This document shows, piece by piece, positions 36,058 through 44,926 of a stretch of DNA of 64,000 bases (positions are counted from its first letter, which is position 1; the number at the start of each line of letters is the position of its first letter). The DNA comes from Anaerolineae bacterium UTCFX1. GTDB taxonomy: Bacteria; Chloroflexota; Anaerolineae; Anaerolineales; Villigracilaceae. Location of the stretch: contig MWTB01000021.1 of NCBI GenBank assembly GCA_002050275.1, forward strand, positions 306,552 to 370,551, in the 5' to 3' direction. The position numbers were made by a program, and so were the translations under genes. Under the pieces are notes generated by a model, which was not told the DNA's origin, did no database searches, and was given only the letters and a program-made list of their open reading frames with translations.

Positions 36058-36393
36058 TTAAAAATGCCCCACCGCTTGAAGAGGATCGTCAAAGATTTTA
36101 AACAGTTCAGTAAAACCAGCCAGATCGAACGCCTCGTGGATACGATCGGGCATGGAAGCAAGCGTCACCTCGCCACGGTTATATTTCTTCGCGGCGCGTT
36201 GAGCGGCTAACAGAGCGCGGAAACCTGCGCTAGACATGTACTCCAATTCGCTCATATCCAATACTAGCTTATACTTGCCGCTCCCCACCGCCTTTTCAAG
36301 GGCCTTTGCAAATTGGGGGGCGGTGGCGCTGTCTATCCGCCCGATGAGCTTAAATAAATCACAGCGTTTGAATTCCTGATGCGTAATTTCCAT
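36058..36393 (-). CDS. STAS-domain anti-sigma factor antagonist (RsbV-like)
   Basis: 111 residues, normal length. STAS core: LIGRIDSATAPQFAKALEKA, LVLDMSELEYMSSAGFRALLAA. The Ser in MSSAG is the usual phosphorylation site. Non-phosphorylated protein binds and frees the RsbW-like partner. It is first in the partner-switch set STAS - kinase - phosphatase, all on the minus strand. The start at 36393 has AGGATACATC upstream. Confidence 0.92.
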   Translation of the reverse strand: MEITHQEFKRCDLFKLIGRIDSATAPQFAKALEKAVGSGKYKLVLDMSELEYMSSAGFRALLAAQRAAKKYNRGEVTLASMPDRIHEAFDLAGFTELFKIFDDPLQAVGHF

Positions 36394-36505
36394 GATGTAT
36401 CCTCCGAAATGAGTTTACAAGCTTGTAGAAAAATTATAACAGAGAATAGCGTCGGCGCATTCATCGGCGCTATACTTGGAAATCTGACGGCGAATTTATC
36501 CATTA

Positions 36506-38704
36506 ATGATGATGCGCATCGTTCAGCGCTGGCTGCTCCCATCTCCGCTCAACAATAATGAAGGCGCGCTCAGAGCGCACATCCTTCACTATATTTTGCT
36601 GTTTCTATTTCTCGCGCCCCCGCTCCACATCGTCTTTATCTATTTTCAGAAGCCGTCAAACCTCAACGCCGCACTGACGCTTGCCGTTTCCAGTGAAATA
36701 ATCAATATCGGTCTTTTTCTACTCGCACGAAAAGGCTATATTCGAGTCGTTTCTATTTTCCTAGTGGGCGTCTTATGGCTATATACAGCATTAGCGGCAT
36801 ATCTCAATCTCGGGCAGTACGATGTTATCTTCGCTCTTGGAAACGCGATCATCATCATCCTCGCCGGCATCCTGCTGGGAGGAAAAGGATCGCTGGTTAT
36901 CGCCCTCCTTAGCATCTCCGCGGGCAGTTTACTGATTTCCACAAACGGCAACTTTAATTTTCGCGATTGGATCATCGCTTCCATTTTCTTTCTGACGATT
37001 TTCGGACTGCAATTGCTCTCGTCAAAAACCGCGCGACGCGCACTCGACCGTACGCAAGCCAGCCGCGATCAATACCGTTCCCTGTTGGAGAATTTACCGG
37101 TAACCGCTTACATCAGCGAAATAGAAAATAGCGGCGCGCTCACATACGTTAGCCCTCAAGTTGCCGACCTTTTTGGCTATACGCAAGACGAATTCCTCAA
37201 TGACTCGCATCTATGGAAGAAGATTCTTCATCCCGACGACCGCGAAAGAATTCTCTATCAAAACAACGCCAGCGACGCAACGCAAGGCGCACGCGAACGT
37301 GAGTACAAGCTGATCGCAAAAAACAACCAAGTCGTCTGGGTGAACGATCAAGCGGCTCTAATTAAATCAGGAAACGGGGTCCCATTGTACTGGTTAGGCG
37401 TATGGACCGATATCACCGGACTTAAACGAGCGGCGCTTGAACAAGAAAACTCAATTGTCGCGGCAACGAGCCGCGCCGTCCAATTACAAACCGCCGCAGA
37501 AGTTGCGCGTATATCCTCCTCCATGCTCGACCCAGAAGAACTTCTTACCACGGCAGTCACGCTTATCCGCGAACATTTCAATTACTACTACGTCGGTATT
37601 TTCTTATTAGACAACGATAATTCTCATATAATCCTTCAAGCCGGCACCGGGCAAGCCGGCGAACAAATGATAAAGGAGAAGTATCAATTGGAAGCCGTAA
37701 GTTCTTCAATGGTCGGTTGGAGCGTGGTCCATCAAAAAGCGCGCATCGCCCTGGATGTGGGGGCAGACGCCGTCCACTTCAAGAATCCGCTTCTTCCGCT
37801 AACCCGCTCTGAGATCGCCCTACCGCTCATCTCGCGAGGCGAAACGCTCGGAGCCATGACTATCCAGTCTGAGTTTTCTTCCGCTTTTTCAGACGCCGAC
37901 GTCATAGCCTTACAAGCAATGGCAGATCAGATCGCCAATGCCATCGCTGCCGCACAATTGCTTTCCGAACGTTCTGATTTAATCGGCGAGTTGGAGCGTA
38001 GAAACGCCGAATTGGAACGCTTCGCTTATACGGTCTCGCACGACCTCAAATCGCCTCTTGTAACGATTCGCGGCTATATCGGCTTTCTACAAGAAGACGT
38101 GAACAAAAACGACATACCGCGCTTCACAAAAGATCTATCCAGAATCGCCAGCGCCGCAGATACAATGCAAAACTTGCTAAACGACCTGCTCGAACTCTCG
38201 CGTATTGGGCGCGTGGCGCATCCCTTTGAAGATATTCCATTTAACCAAATTATCCATGATACGTTGGAGCTGCTCGCCGGCTCGTTCGATCAAACAAACA
38301 TTAACGTAGTCGTTCAAGATAACCTGCCCATCATTCACGGCGATCGAATCCGCCTGCTCGAGGTGACGCAAAACCTCCTCAGCAACGCCGTAAAGTTCAT
38401 GGGCGATCAGCCTGCTCCCCGTATCGAAATCGGCTGCGACGAACGCATCAAAGACGGACTAGCGACTTTCTTCATTCGCGATAACGGTGTAGGGATTGAT
38501 CCGCAATATCACGAAAAGATTTTCGGCTTGTTCAATCGTCTCGCCCCAGAGATCGAAGGCACCGGCGTAGGTTTGCCGCTTGTGCGGCGCATCGTCGAGG
38601 TGCATGGCGGCGAAGTCTGGTTAGATTCAGGTCTCGGTCGCGGAAGTATATTCTTCTTTTCGCTTCCCACAGCCATCTCAAATAACGATCGGGCAATAGA
38701 TTAG
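36506..38704 (+). CDS. Membrane PAS-GAF histidine kinase
   Basis: 732 residues. About six membrane helices (residues 25-175), then PAS with PAC (RDQYRSLLENLPVTAYISEI, DEFLNDSHLWKKILHPDD, VWVNDQAALIKSG), GAF at about 330-480, HisKA with His in ELERFAYTVSHDLKSPLVTI near 510, and a HATPase domain (TQNLLSNAVKFMG, DNGVGIDP, GTGVGLPLVRRIVEVHGGE). It autophosphorylates in response to an unknown signal. The receiver protein at 38801 is the likely partner. The start choice among three Met codons is uncertain. Confidence 0.92.
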   Translation: MMMRIVQRWLLPSPLNNNEGALRAHILHYILLFLFLAPPLHIVFIYFQKPSNLNAALTLAVSSEIINIGLFLLARKGYIRVVSIFLVGVLWLYTALAAYLNLGQYDVIFALGNAIIIILAGILLGGKGSLVIALLSISAGSLLISTNGNFNFRDWIIASIFFLTIFGLQLLSSKTARRALDRTQASRDQYRSLLENLPVTAYISEIENSGALTYVSPQVADLFGYTQDEFLNDSHLWKKILHPDDRERILYQNNASDATQGAREREYKLIAKNNQVVWVNDQAALIKSGNGVPLYWLGVWTDITGLKRAALEQENSIVAATSRAVQLQTAAEVARISSSMLDPEELLTTAVTLIREHFNYYYVGIFLLDNDNSHIILQAGTGQAGEQMIKEKYQLEAVSSSMVGWSVVHQKARIALDVGADAVHFKNPLLPLTRSEIALPLISRGETLGAMTIQSEFSSAFSDADVIALQAMADQIANAIAAAQLLSERSDLIGELERRNAELERFAYTVSHDLKSPLVTIRGYIGFLQEDVNKNDIPRFTKDLSRIASAADTMQNLLNDLLELSRIGRVAHPFEDIPFNQIIHDTLELLAGSFDQTNINVVVQDNLPIIHGDRIRLLEVTQNLLSNAVKFMGDQPAPRIEIGCDERIKDGLATFFIRDNGVGIDPQYHEKIFGLFNRLAPEIEGTGVGLPLVRRIVEVHGGEVWLDSGLGRGSIFFFSLPTAISNNDRAID

Positions 38705-38742
38705 CGTTTCTCGCAAAGTCAGGATATTCCGTCCTTATTCCA

Positions 38743-38771
38743 TTGAACAACATACATATTTGAGGTTAAAA
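38743..38771 (+). promoter_or_regulatory. Possible promoter of the receiver gene
   Basis: TTGAAC, 17-base spacer, TTAAAA: a moderate match to sigma-70 boxes, about 30 bases before the ATG at 38801. Confidence 0.4.
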
Positions 38772-38800
38772 TCTGTCTCAACCTTAAGAGGAGAATCTAC

Positions 38801-39250
38801 ATGATAGGCGAACCCGTTCTCGTTATGCTCATCGAAGACAACATAGACCACGCCGAACTGGTCATTCGCACTCTCGAAGAACATCGCATTGCGAATCGCG
38901 TGCGACACTTTGCAGACGGACAAACTGCGCTCGATTATCTCTTCCGTCGCAGAGAATTTTCCGACCCTGAAACATCGCGTCGCCCTCACTTAATTCTGCT
39001 CGACCTGCGCCTGCCACGCATAGACGGCGTAGAGGTGTTGCAAGCCATCAAGAACGACGACGAGCTCAAATCAATTCCAGTGGTTATCCTGACCACCTCC
39101 GAAGCCGAAAAAGACGTCATCCGAGCCTACATGCATCATGCTAATAGCTATCTGGTTAAACCAGTCGGATTCGAAGAGTTCAAGAAGTTAATGGACGACT
39201 TGGGTTTTTATTGGCTCGGCTGGAACACGCACCCTCTAATTAAAGACTAA
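38801..39250 (+). CDS. Single-domain response regulator (Rcp1-like)
   Basis: 149 residues. The receiver has LIEDNIDHAELVIRTLEEHR, the phospho-acceptor Asp in LILLDLRLPRIDGVEVL, Thr in VVILTTSEAEKDV and Lys in SYLVKPVGF. The insert around LFRRREFSDPETSRRPH is characteristic of the Rcp1/phytochrome-type subfamily of receivers, which partner with PAS or GAF kinases. The upstream PAS-GAF histidine kinase (ends 38704) fits. AAGAGGAGA precedes the ATG. No DNA-binding domain. Confidence 0.93.
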   Translation: MIGEPVLVMLIEDNIDHAELVIRTLEEHRIANRVRHFADGQTALDYLFRRREFSDPETSRRPHLILLDLRLPRIDGVEVLQAIKNDDELKSIPVVILTTSEAEKDVIRAYMHHANSYLVKPVGFEEFKKLMDDLGFYWLGWNTHPLIKD

Positions 39251-39290
39251 ACAAACGACAAACTTAAAAGTCGCCGCAAAGCGTCTCGAA

Positions 39291-39319
39291 TTGACACCCT
39301 AACTCACTTCGAGTATGCT
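39291..39319 (+). promoter_or_regulatory. Strong promoter for the SRP RNA gene
   Basis: TTGACA (39291-39296), 17-base spacer, TATGCT (39314-39319). The SRP RNA 5' end begins about 7 bases after the -10 box, as expected. Confidence 0.85.
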
Positions 39320-39324
39320 TTACG

Positions 39325-39430
39325 CGTCCGGGCAGGACCGGCGCGGCAGAACCTGCCAAACCCCGCCAGGGTCGAGAGGCAGCAACGGTAAGGCGGCGTC
39401 TCTGGGTGTTGCCGGCCACCTGCTCGGATA
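39325..39430 (+). ncRNA. ffs: Signal recognition particle RNA, small bacterial type
   Basis: The conserved SRP domain IV core is present: CCGCCAGGGTCGAGAGGCAG followed by CAACGGTAAGGCGG, including the asymmetric-loop AGCAACGG region that binds Ffh. The ends pair: TCCGGGCAGGACCGGC with GCCGGCCACCTGCTCGGA, one mismatch, giving a closed hairpin of about 100 nt, as in 4.5S RNA. It forms SRP with Ffh, targeting membrane proteins. The promoter at 39291 fits. The next gene begins only 6 bases after the RNA. Confidence 0.9.
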
Positions 39431-39435
39431 TTTCT

Positions 39436-39783
39436 ATGAAATCAAATCGCTGGCTGTTTGCCTTCATCGCATTGCTTGCAGGCGTTGCGCTAGGTCTCGC
39501 TTATGGCTGGATCGTAGAACCGGTTGACTTCTTCGACCTCACGCCAGATACATTGCGCGCCGACTACAAAGCGGATTATGTCCTCATGGTCGCCGAAACA
39601 TATCGCGCCAGAAGCGACCCGGGCTTCGCCGCGCGGCAACTCGCCATCTTCGGTTCGCAATCTCCAACTTCCATCGCCTCGCAAGGCTTAGAATACGCCC
39701 GCGCAAACGATTTCGCTTCCGAAGACATCTCGCTAATTCAAGAACTCATTACCGCGCTGCAGGCTTGGAGCGGGATTCCGTGA
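39436..39783 (+). CDS. Small membrane-anchored protein, paralogous to the next gene
   Basis: 115 residues from the ATG at 39436, choosing the start beyond the SRP RNA; an earlier Met at 39406 would lie inside it. One N-terminal membrane helix (FAFIALLAGVALGLAYGWIV) is followed by a soluble part with LTPDTLRADYKADYVLMVAE. The next protein has the same layout (SSPDALRADFKDQYRSTIAA), so they are paralogues. Function unknown. The stop overlaps the next start by 4 bases (GTGA). Transcription could come from the SRP RNA promoter. Confidence 0.7.
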   Translation: MKSNRWLFAFIALLAGVALGLAYGWIVEPVDFFDLTPDTLRADYKADYVLMVAETYRARSDPGFAARQLAIFGSQSPTSIASQGLEYARANDFASEDISLIQELITALQAWSGIP

Positions 39784-40643
39784 GACGCGTCGCATGGATC
39801 GCTCTGCCCGCGCTTCTTATTGGATTGGGTATCGGGCTGACGCTTGCATGGGTCGTCTTCCCGCTCGGCGCAGTTAATTCGTCTCCAGACGCATTGCGTG
39901 CAGACTTCAAAGATCAGTATCGTTCAACCATTGCGGCGGCATTCGCCAGCAACGGCAACCTTGAACGCGCCCGCGCACGGCTCGAACTGCTCGGCGACAC
40001 AGATGCAATCGTCGCGCTGAACGCGCAAGCGCAACGCATGCTCGCCGACAACAAGACTGAACAGGCATCCGACGTTGCCGCCCTCGCCGCAGCCCTCGCA
40101 CAGGGAAACGCCTACGTCGTCGCCCCCGTACTTACAACCTCTACGCCCTACTCGTATCCCACTACGCAACCTACAGCCACCGAAGATGACGCTCTTTCCG
40201 CGCCTACCACATTCGATGATTTTACTCCTCCCACGCCCGAAACATCTCTCACTCAAATCGTCGTGGAGGCTACAGCGCGTCCCACTCAAACGCGAATCCC
40301 CACACAGAGCGCGCCGTTCGCGCTGATCGGTCAGGAAGCGCTCTGCGACGCAAATTTACCGGACGGTTTATTGCAAATTCTTGTATTGAATGCGAACCGC
40401 AAACAGTTGCCCGGCGCTGAAGTCCATATCGCTTGGGCTGGCGGCAAAGAGAGCTTCTTCACCGGGCTAAAGCCCGAGCTTGGCAACGGTTACGCCGATT
40501 TTATCATGACGCCGGATGTCAGCTATACCGTTCAACTCGCGTTAGGGAGCGACGTCGCCGCCGCCTTGCTTGCGCCGTCTTGCAAAGCGTCAAACGGCGC
40601 GCCATTCACTGGCGGATTCAAACTCACCTTCCAGCAACCATAA
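39780..40643 (+). CDS. Membrane-anchored protein with Thr/Pro linker and C-terminal domain
   Basis: 287 residues from a GTG at 39780 that overlaps the previous TGA by four bases. A TTG 15 bases earlier is less likely. An N-terminal membrane helix (IALPALLIGLGIGLTLAWVV) and a short helical part like the previous protein are followed by a Thr/Pro linker (about 120-190) and a domain containing CDANLPDGLLQILVLNANR and EVHIAWAGGKESFFTGL, which could be an Ig-like or carboxypeptidase-regulatory-type beta fold. It is extracellular. No catalytic motif seen. Function unknown. Confidence 0.65.
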   Translation: MRRVAWIALPALLIGLGIGLTLAWVVFPLGAVNSSPDALRADFKDQYRSTIAAAFASNGNLERARARLELLGDTDAIVALNAQAQRMLADNKTEQASDVAALAAALAQGNAYVVAPVLTTSTPYSYPTTQPTATEDDALSAPTTFDDFTPPTPETSLTQIVVEATARPTQTRIPTQSAPFALIGQEALCDANLPDGLLQILVLNANRKQLPGAEVHIAWAGGKESFFTGLKPELGNGYADFIMTPDVSYTVQLALGSDVAAALLAPSCKASNGAPFTGGFKLTFQQP

Positions 40644-40644
40644 A

Positions 40645-40675
40645 AATATTCCTCTTCGGCTTGAAGAGGAATATT
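40645..40675. terminator. Hairpin between convergent genes
   Basis: AATATTCCTCTTC (40645-40657) and GAAGAGGAATATT (40663-40675) form a perfect 13-bp stem with a 5-base loop. It lies between the stops of the plus-strand gene (40643) and the LCP gene (40681) and could terminate both, although the T run is weak. Confidence 0.7.
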
Positions 40676-40680
40676 CCACA

Positions 40681-42129
40681 TTAGGGCATTGGATTGCTAT
40701 TCGCCCAATCGTTTCCCAGCCGGACTTCCACATCCACCGTGGCGGCAGGATCGGGTTTTATCAATATTTGCGAACTAGACGAAAGCCCAAAGACCGCCTG
40801 CAAATATCTCAAGGTATACAATTTCGGCGAGTATAAAATGACTACCGTGCGATCATATACTCGATCCGCCGCGCCGGCTTCCGTCACAGCCATACCTTGT
40901 TGGATAAAGAAATTCCCTGTGTTCACATCGAGATTAGCCGAATACGTTCCATTCAACATGCGGACGCGCGCGCCGTCTGCATGCATAAGCGCAGTTAGGT
41001 CGCCGCTTGCCGCATAAGGACTGGTCGCGCCGCCTGAGGTGAAAATTTCATCGCGCAACACGCGGATCTTATCCGTCAGCGGTTTGAGAACGCTGGCGTC
41101 TTGTCCGCCCAGAATCACCTTGTCGAAGACAATCATGGTCGTATCAATATGCCCCTCTTTAATGCTCGCAATGGGAATATCTTTCGCTAAGACCGCCAGT
41201 CGGATCGCGGTATCCAGCGGCATATTCGTGCGGATGCCCGAAGAGAATTCATTGTAAAACTCGTCGGCTTGTGAAATTAATGTGGGTAAATTCGCTGGGT
41301 CAAGCACTTTATTGCGAATCCCGATAATTACTTTTTGTTGACGCCGTGCGCGTCCAAAGTCGCCTTCATCGCCCTTGCGATAACGAGCGTATGCAAGCGC
41401 GGTTTCGCCGTTCAATGTGCGCAGGCCGCAACAAGTCAGCCTAATTTTGTCCAAGCCTGGACCAATCGGGTCGAGACGCAATTCTTCGTCGTTATACACT
41501 TCGATCTTCCCAATACGGTTAATGAATTGAACGAACGTATTAAAATCAATTTGCGCGTAATACTGAATCGGCACGCCGATAAACTGTTCCACTGTCTTAC
41601 GCGCTAATTCAGGTCCGCCGCCGGGCAATTTGTTGCCTTCGCCGGAAGAATACGCGGTGTTAATACGGCTATAGCCAAAACCGGGGATATTCACCCACAT
41701 ATCGCGTGGAATCGATAACATGCCCGCCGTCTTCGTCAATGGGTCAATCGTCAGTAGAATCATCGTATCGGAACGCGGCGCGCTAGTATCTGTATCGCGC
41801 GCGTCCAAGCCAATAATCAACACAGTGATACGGCTGGCGCCGTCCCAAGCGGGAGGCAGGTTGCTTTCCGGAATGACAACTGGCGGGGGCAAGCCTTGCG
41901 AATCCGACGAAGGGGTTCCCTGTCCAACAGTCACGTCGGGACCGCTGGGTCCTGAAGCGACAGTGCCGCAATACGCCGGCGGCTGGCCAGGTAAAGGCGT
42001 AATCGCCCAACATGTGACGAGATTCCGCGCAAAGATATACCCGCCGATCGAGAGGGCAATCGCCGCAATCCAAAAGATGGTTTTCCTCATAGAGGGACGT
42101 TTAAGTTTTATATTTCTTAGTAAGTTCAT
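40681..42129 (-). CDS. LytR-CpsA-Psr family cell-wall glycopolymer transferase
   Basis: 482 residues from the ATG at 42129, six bases after the HEAT gene stop; upstream Met codons lie in that gene. A membrane helix (about 15-35) is followed by an extracellular Pro/Ser segment, then LCP at roughly 100-280 (LIIGLDARDTDTSAPRSDTM, IPRDMWVNIPGFGYSRIN, the DFNTFVQFIN block and ALAYARYRKGDEGDFGRARRQQ, with the conserved Arg and Asp) and a LytR_C domain at the end. LCP enzymes attach polymers from lipid carriers to peptidoglycan. Co-operonic VanW and HerA-like genes follow the same direction. Confidence 0.93.
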   Translation of the reverse strand: MNLLRNIKLKRPSMRKTIFWIAAIALSIGGYIFARNLVTCWAITPLPGQPPAYCGTVASGPSGPDVTVGQGTPSSDSQGLPPPVVIPESNLPPAWDGASRITVLIIGLDARDTDTSAPRSDTMILLTIDPLTKTAGMLSIPRDMWVNIPGFGYSRINTAYSSGEGNKLPGGGPELARKTVEQFIGVPIQYYAQIDFNTFVQFINRIGKIEVYNDEELRLDPIGPGLDKIRLTCCGLRTLNGETALAYARYRKGDEGDFGRARRQQKVIIGIRNKVLDPANLPTLISQADEFYNEFSSGIRTNMPLDTAIRLAVLAKDIPIASIKEGHIDTTMIVFDKVILGGQDASVLKPLTDKIRVLRDEIFTSGGATSPYAASGDLTALMHADGARVRMLNGTYSANLDVNTGNFFIQQGMAVTEAGAADRVYDRTVVILYSPKLYTLRYLQAVFGLSSSSQILIKPDPAATVDVEVRLGNDWANSNPMP

Positions 42130-42134
42130 TCCAT

Positions 42135-42710
42135 TTACACCGGTTTCAGGTATATCATATCCAAGCCAAGCCGTTCCAAGCCGATCTGCGCCCAATGTGA
42201 CAGCAACGCCGAATCTTCCTCACTCGCCCGCATCAGCGCGGGAATGGCGCGATGATCTCGAATTTCCGCTAACGCGCGCACAGCGTAAATTCTAACAGTT
42301 TGTGATTCACTCTGCGCTGCTTCAATTAAAGTCGAGACGGCAGGCTTGCCGATTCTAATCAACGCTTTCGCCGCGAGATCGCCGACCATCGCATGGCTAT
42401 CGCTCAATGCGCGGATAAGGGGCTGGATTGCCGCTTCGTCCGCCTTCTCCGACAGCCCTAACGCGGCGCACTGGCGCACTTCCGGGGCGGGGTCTTCAAG
42501 GAAGGGAATCAACCACTCGGTTTGAGCGCGAGGCGCAATCGCTAAAGCACGCAACGCCCACCAGCGAGAATCCGCGTTCGGCGATTTCGTCAGATCAAGC
42601 AGAGCGGGAAGCGCCTCTTCGCCTAATTTGAGCAACGCAGAGACAGAGCGTTCGGCGCGAGATTCGTCGCCGCTTACAAGGTCAGCCAGCAAACTTTCAA
42701 GTTCGTTCAC
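42135..42710 (-). CDS. HEAT-repeat protein
   Basis: 191 residues of alpha-helical HEAT repeats: SRWWALRALAIAPRAQTEWL, PEVRQCAALGLSEKADEAAI, MVGDLAAKALIRIGKPAV, VRIYAVRALAEIRDHRAIPAL. Such proteins are scaffolds or regulators. The start is a GTG overlapping the upstream Trm112-like gene region (stop at 42712). No catalytic site. It probably binds a partner in the envelope operon. Not a phycobilin lyase by any specific signature that I can see. Confidence 0.85.
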   Translation of the reverse strand: MNELESLLADLVSGDESRAERSVSALLKLGEEALPALLDLTKSPNADSRWWALRALAIAPRAQTEWLIPFLEDPAPEVRQCAALGLSEKADEAAIQPLIRALSDSHAMVGDLAAKALIRIGKPAVSTLIEAAQSESQTVRIYAVRALAEIRDHRAIPALMRASEEDSALLSHWAQIGLERLGLDMIYLKPV

Positions 42711-42711
42711 G

Positions 42712-42930
42712 CTATTTTGCAGACGGTGGAATCGGCAGAGCGGATTCGGCAGTTTCGATCCACTTATCGCCTTCTTCGATCAGCATGACGGGGATATCGT
42801 CCACAATCGGATATTTGCGCTGACAATCTTGGCAAATAAACCACGCGTCGCGATAGAGCGCGAGCGCGCCGCCAGTAGACCGGACGCAATTCGGACAGCG
42901 TAGAATCTCTTTTAAAACAGCGTCAATCAT
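42712..42930 (-). CDS. Trm112/YcaR-like small zinc protein
   Basis: 72 residues. CPNCVRS near residue 12 and CQDCQRKYPIVDDIPVMLIEE near 33 are the classic Trm112 pattern (two CxxC pairs, then YPIVDDIPVML). In bacteria these small proteins often sit beside lipid or glycan genes and act as partners of methyltransferases in eukaryotes. Here it lies between the VanW gene and the HEAT gene. A specific role cannot be assigned. Confidence 0.85.
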   Translation of the reverse strand: MIDAVLKEILRCPNCVRSTGGALALYRDAWFICQDCQRKYPIVDDIPVMLIEEGDKWIETAESALPIPPSAK

Positions 42931-42969
42931 ATAACCTCATTTTCTCAATGGCAGCAAATTGTACCATCC

Positions 42970-44874
42970 TCATGAAGACGGGGAGAGACACAGATGATTT
43001 TCCGCCGCAAGTTTCTCTGGTTTTTTCGAATCGGGTCCATATTGACAGACTGCTTGCCAAGGCTGGTAGTGCGTGTTGAATTGATCTTGAAACAAGACAG
43101 TTCCATTTTGGTATACCGTGCGCGTAACGGTCACATCGGCGCCGTTCGCGGCGTAGTCTACCTGCTTCATTTCGTTCTTTCTCAAATCTGGGTTCTCTTC
43201 AAATAACGGGGCGGGCGCAGAGACGATATTGGCGGGACCCGTCGTGTCCCAACTCACGCTTCGACCGGTGGAAGTTGAATAGAATTTCCACGTCAGCGTG
43301 CGAGCGGATACGTTTACATAGGTTTCCATCAGAATCCAATAGGGCGAATCATTTTTAAATTTGAAATCTACCAAGGGGAAATAAACCGTTGCGTCTAATC
43401 CAGCCAAGCGAGGATCTGACGCGCCGCTGGCAGTTTGCTCATAATAGGAAACGCGGTAAGCGTGAGAATAACGTTCGACCACCGGAAAGCCGGCATCGAA
43501 CACGGTTCTAAAAAGCGTAGTGCTGACCTGGCAAACGCCGCCGCCCACGCCTTTAATCGTGCGCCCGCCGTAAATGATGAGCGCCTCAGCATATCCATTC
43601 TCAAGGCTCACGTCGCCCATGGTCTCGCCCATCGAGAAAACCTCGCCTGGGGCAACCATCACGCCGTGAAAGCGTTCCGCTGCGGCTTGAATATTTTGGA
43701 TCCGTTCGATATCCGAGCCGTAAAAATACGATGTTTCTGAAACGAGCAATTCGGTAACGCCAAGTTCTTGTCCGGTAGCGTAACCGGAAACTTTCGGTTG
43801 ATCTTCAACGATCGTTAGCGGAACCGTATGTTCGCCGCGCAGCAGGGCTTCATTGATCAGGGCGATGCTCGCACCCAGATCCACTACCCGTCCCACCTTC
43901 GAATCTTCCACTAATTCCAGCTGCTGCGTCTCATCATTAAAAATAAATCTCGCGTTTGCGGCGGGGCGATCTACTTGCGCTTTTACAGGCGTTAACAAAT
44001 TACGCAACCCTTCAGAGTTTAGCGCCACGCGCACTTCCGTTTTTCCTTGGTCTTGCGCGCGTTGAACTCCGATCAAATTCGCTAATACGGGCACATCATA
44101 TACATACGGTCCCGCGTCCGTCGAATTAGGAACGGTCAGCGTAAGCGGCTGACTCAAAATCTGACGGGCAGTATCGGCTTGCCTGTCCACATTAAGAATC
44201 TGCGGAGCAATCTCTTGAATGACGAATGCCACTTCGCCGTCGGAGAACGTCTGCAATTGTGCGCCTAGGTAGATCAACGTCGCGTCAATTTTCAACTCAC
44301 GCCCAATTTGACCTGAACTAGCGACTACATTCGCGCCCTCTAAGCGCAACGCTGCTTCGACCATCGGCTGATTAATTTGCGCGGCGATTTGACTTAGATA
44401 TTGGTAAGCGACGCGTTGATCAAACATGATCACCGGCGGAACGTTAAACCCGCCGCCTAGCGCACGCGTCTGACTGGAAAGCGAGTTCATCCAACCGCCG
44501 CTTCTGCCCAACTGATACGCGGTCGCCGCGCTGGACGAAGGATCGAACGTCATGCCTAATTCCACTGGGCTCGCCACCCACGCCTTCTCGCCGTCGCGGA
44601 AAAGAATTTTGCCGGTAAATGGATAGGACAGCGTTTGGCTCAACTTCACCGCAGCCTCATCGCGCGTCAGCCCAGAAAGATCAACGCCTGCGACCGACAC
44701 GCCGGGAAAAATCCGCCCTGCGTATACAAGCTGATATCCCAACGTCCAGATAAACAGAACGCCAAGAAACACAATTACGCCGCTCATTATCGCGGCGATA
44801 ATTTGTGGAAACACAGGCAATTTCTGATACGGATGGGAAATGGAGGTCATTTGGGCGGTATTAGTATCCAGCAT
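42970..44874 (-). CDS. VanW family protein (YoaR-like)
   Basis: 634 residues from 44874; a Met ten codons in is an equal candidate and neither has a good ribosome-binding site. One N-terminal membrane helix (IMSGVIVFLGVLFIWTLGYQ) is followed by two PG_binding_4-type segments to about 330 (GVSVAGVDLSGLTRDEAAVKL) and a VanW domain at about 395-540 (FSMGETMGDVSLENGYAEA, GVGGGVCQVSTTLFRTVFDAG). VanW proteins are extracellular and associated with peptidoglycan; their reaction is unclear. It sits between a HerA-like ATPase and Trm112/HEAT/LCP genes. Confidence 0.92.
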   Translation of the reverse strand: MLDTNTAQMTSISHPYQKLPVFPQIIAAIMSGVIVFLGVLFIWTLGYQLVYAGRIFPGVSVAGVDLSGLTRDEAAVKLSQTLSYPFTGKILFRDGEKAWVASPVELGMTFDPSSSAATAYQLGRSGGWMNSLSSQTRALGGGFNVPPVIMFDQRVAYQYLSQIAAQINQPMVEAALRLEGANVVASSGQIGRELKIDATLIYLGAQLQTFSDGEVAFVIQEIAPQILNVDRQADTARQILSQPLTLTVPNSTDAGPYVYDVPVLANLIGVQRAQDQGKTEVRVALNSEGLRNLLTPVKAQVDRPAANARFIFNDETQQLELVEDSKVGRVVDLGASIALINEALLRGEHTVPLTIVEDQPKVSGYATGQELGVTELLVSETSYFYGSDIERIQNIQAAAERFHGVMVAPGEVFSMGETMGDVSLENGYAEALIIYGGRTIKGVGGGVCQVSTTLFRTVFDAGFPVVERYSHAYRVSYYEQTASGASDPRLAGLDATVYFPLVDFKFKNDSPYWILMETYVNVSARTLTWKFYSTSTGRSVSWDTTGPANIVSAPAPLFEENPDLRKNEMKQVDYAANGADVTVTRTVYQNGTVLFQDQFNTHYQPWQAVCQYGPDSKKPEKLAAENHLCLSPSS

Positions 44875-44926
44875 GTATAAGACGCGTCGTCAGCGGGTTT
44901 TGTTCCGTCAACACTGCATTCTCGCA

